A model generated the notes under the pieces. That model had not been told where the DNA came from, did not search any database, and saw nothing but the letters and a program-made list of their open reading frames with translations. Made by a program: the position numbers and the translations under genes. Shown here one piece after another: positions 13,854 to 14,680 of a stretch of DNA of 14,680 nucleotides. The stretch lies in NCBI GenBank assembly GCA_902727905.1, contig CACVAR010000355.1, positions 1 through 14,680 of the forward strand, read 5' to 3'. Source of the stretch: an uncultured Sulfurovum sp. Its GTDB lineage: Bacteria > Campylobacterota > Campylobacteria > Campylobacterales > Sulfurovaceae. Position 1 is the stretch's first letter. Every line of letters starts with the position of its first letter.

Positions 13854-14510
13854 TTACTTGCTAGGAAGTAAACATTTTTCTCCTTTGTCAGGATAGCGTG
13901 CATCTTGTGTGACAACTGTATCAATAGATTCTTCCATTATCTTTTGTGATATTGTCAAAGATGTGTTAAAGAATAATGCTCCGAGTTCAAATATACTGTC
14001 TTCATCATCAGCAGAGGCAAAAATGGTTTTAAATATAGATGAAATATCATTGGCTAAATGTTTACACTCTTTATTTTTTGTACTCTTTTGATCTGTTTTA
14101 AATTTGTTTTTTACACTTCTTAACTCATCATAGATGGCACGGTTACAGACTTTAGCTTTTTTACCTTGGTAGAGATAACAGATGTCGTGCTGCATACAAA
14201 GAGCATCTATATCATCATAAGGTTTTATAAGAAAATAAGACTCTATAATCTTTTCTCTTTTTTCCTTACTTAGTTTTCTAAAGTCTTCACTTTCATTGTT
14301 ATCGAGTATAGGATAATCTTTACCACAAAAACAGCCATATTTAAAATCTTCAGATATCGTTTCGCTGGCAGTTATGGGTGAGGCACAATCTTTAGCGTTT
14401 AGTTGATTCTCCAGCATGGTTTTAGTGGGCTTGGGGTTTATGTCTTTGAAGTTAGTAGCATTGAGTAGTGAAAAAGAGAGTGTCAAAATAAGTAAAAAAG
14501 TATAATTCAT
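13854..14510 (-). CDS. Secreted phospholipase A2-like protein
   Basis: The 218-residue protein has a signal peptide at about 1-18 (ending LLNA) and AAGGA seven bases before the ATG. YGCFCG (58-63) and PYDDIDALCMQHDICY (97-112) match the calcium-loop and active-site helix of secreted PLA2 enzymes, with His108-Asp109 as the expected catalytic pair. Cysteines at 42, 60, 62, 105, 111, 122, 149 and 213 make four possible disulfides. Two things are odd. The two motifs, normally close together, are separated by about 33 extra, charged residues (64-96), and the Gly-rich part of the calcium loop is missing. Hydrolysis of sn-2 acyl esters is therefore plausible but not assured. A helical, acidic C-terminal half follows. 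The partner or target is unknown; no immunity or chaperone gene is evident, and the DUF819 gene follows. Confidence 0.75.
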   Translation of the reverse strand: MNYTFLLILTLSFSLLNATNFKDINPKPTKTMLENQLNAKDCASPITASETISEDFKYGCFCGKDYPILDNNESEDFRKLSKEKREKIIESYFLIKPYDDIDALCMQHDICYLYQGKKAKVCNRAIYDELRSVKNKFKTDQKSTKNKECKHLANDISSIFKTIFASADDEDSIFELGALFFNTSLTISQKIMEESIDTVVTQDARYPDKGEKCLLPSK

Positions 14511-14601
14511 GGTAAATCCTTATATCTATAATAAGTATAACTAAAATACTTTTTAAGAAAGAAGTTTTAGGATTTATTTGTATGTAAGTTTTTATGACCT
14601 T

Positions 14602-14629
14602 TTGATTCTATAGGTTTAATTGCTATAAT
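14602..14629 (+). promoter_or_regulatory. Extended -10 promoter for the gene at the right edge
   Basis: TTGATT (14602-14607) and TATAAT (14624-14629) are 16 bases apart, and TGC directly precedes TATAAT, forming an extended -10. The start would be near 14636, leaving a short leader with AGGGA before the coding region. The rest of the 14511-14652 gap is AT-rich with no other gene visible. Confidence 0.7.
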
Positions 14630-14660
14630 CTTCTAGGAAAGAAAAATAGGGAATGAAACC

Positions 14661-14680
14661 ATGGCTTTTAATGCAGATGA
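14661..14680 (+). CDS. Start of an unidentified gene, cut by the window end
   Basis: ATG at 14661 opens MAFNAD and is preceded by AGGGA with an eight-base spacer, and by a strong promoter. An earlier ATG at 14653 in another frame (MKPWLLMQM) lies too close to the SD. Six codons do not identify the product. The first residues recall rubrerythrin or ferritin-like proteins, but that is only an impression. Confidence 0.5.

Noticed and set aside
14653..14680. ATG at 14653 as start of the last gene
   Set aside because: The AGGGA is directly against it with no spacer; the ATG at 14661 has normal spacing.
1..14680. CRISPR arrays, tRNA or rRNA genes, insertion sequences, prophage or defence genes
   Set aside because: None seen on either strand; the only repeats are the short inverted and tandem ones listed.

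Overview
This is an AT-rich chromosomal window that looks like a free-living member of the Campylobacterota (Epsilonproteobacteria, perhaps Sulfurovum/Sulfurimonas/Arcobacter-like). The lineage call rests on three things: the rpmH-rnpA-yidC-jag-mnmE block, an all-alpha dimeric dUTPase of the type common in Campylobacter and relatives, and the style of the HisRS, PdxJ and Jag proteins. It is an inference from the proteins, not a database result. No tRNA, rRNA, CRISPR array, IS element or phage gene was seen, and no gap between genes exceeds about 150 bases.

Left part, + strand (1-6465). A 5'-truncated YgjP/DUF45-type zinc metallopeptidase is followed by an eight-cysteine small protein. Then comes the conserved ribosome/RNase P/membrane-insertion block: rpmH (44 aa, too short for ordinary ORF lists), rnpA (overlapping rpmH and without any ATG/GTG/TTG start), yidC, jag (khpB-like) and mnmE. 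A lipoprotein with a carboxypeptidase-regulatory-like beta domain follows, and a good intrinsic terminator closes the block. yidD, usually between rnpA and yidC, is absent.

Middle part, - strand (6478-12002). In transcription order this holds a DUF502 membrane protein with a near-consensus promoter, a secreted protein built of C-x4-C repeats, hisS, an MltF-type lytic transglycosylase, pdxJ and dut. pdxJ and dut are joined stop-to-start.

Right part (12205-14680). A secreted Lys-rich coiled-coil protein (+) converges on a DUF819 membrane protein (-). Upstream of the latter is a secreted phospholipase A2-like protein (-). Diverging from that is the first few codons of another + strand gene with a clear extended -10 promoter.

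Most genes are housekeeping: translation and tRNA modification, membrane protein insertion, vitamin B6, dUTP removal and peptidoglycan turnover. The unusual items are (i) a perfect inverted repeat around the rpmH ribosome binding site that buries its start codon, (ii) the likely AUU start of rnpA, (iii) the pentapeptide-period cysteine protein, (iv) the eukaryotic-style PLA2 signature in a bacterial secreted protein, and (v) a perfect 14-bp hairpin inside jag. I see no multi-gene novel defence or biosynthetic system.
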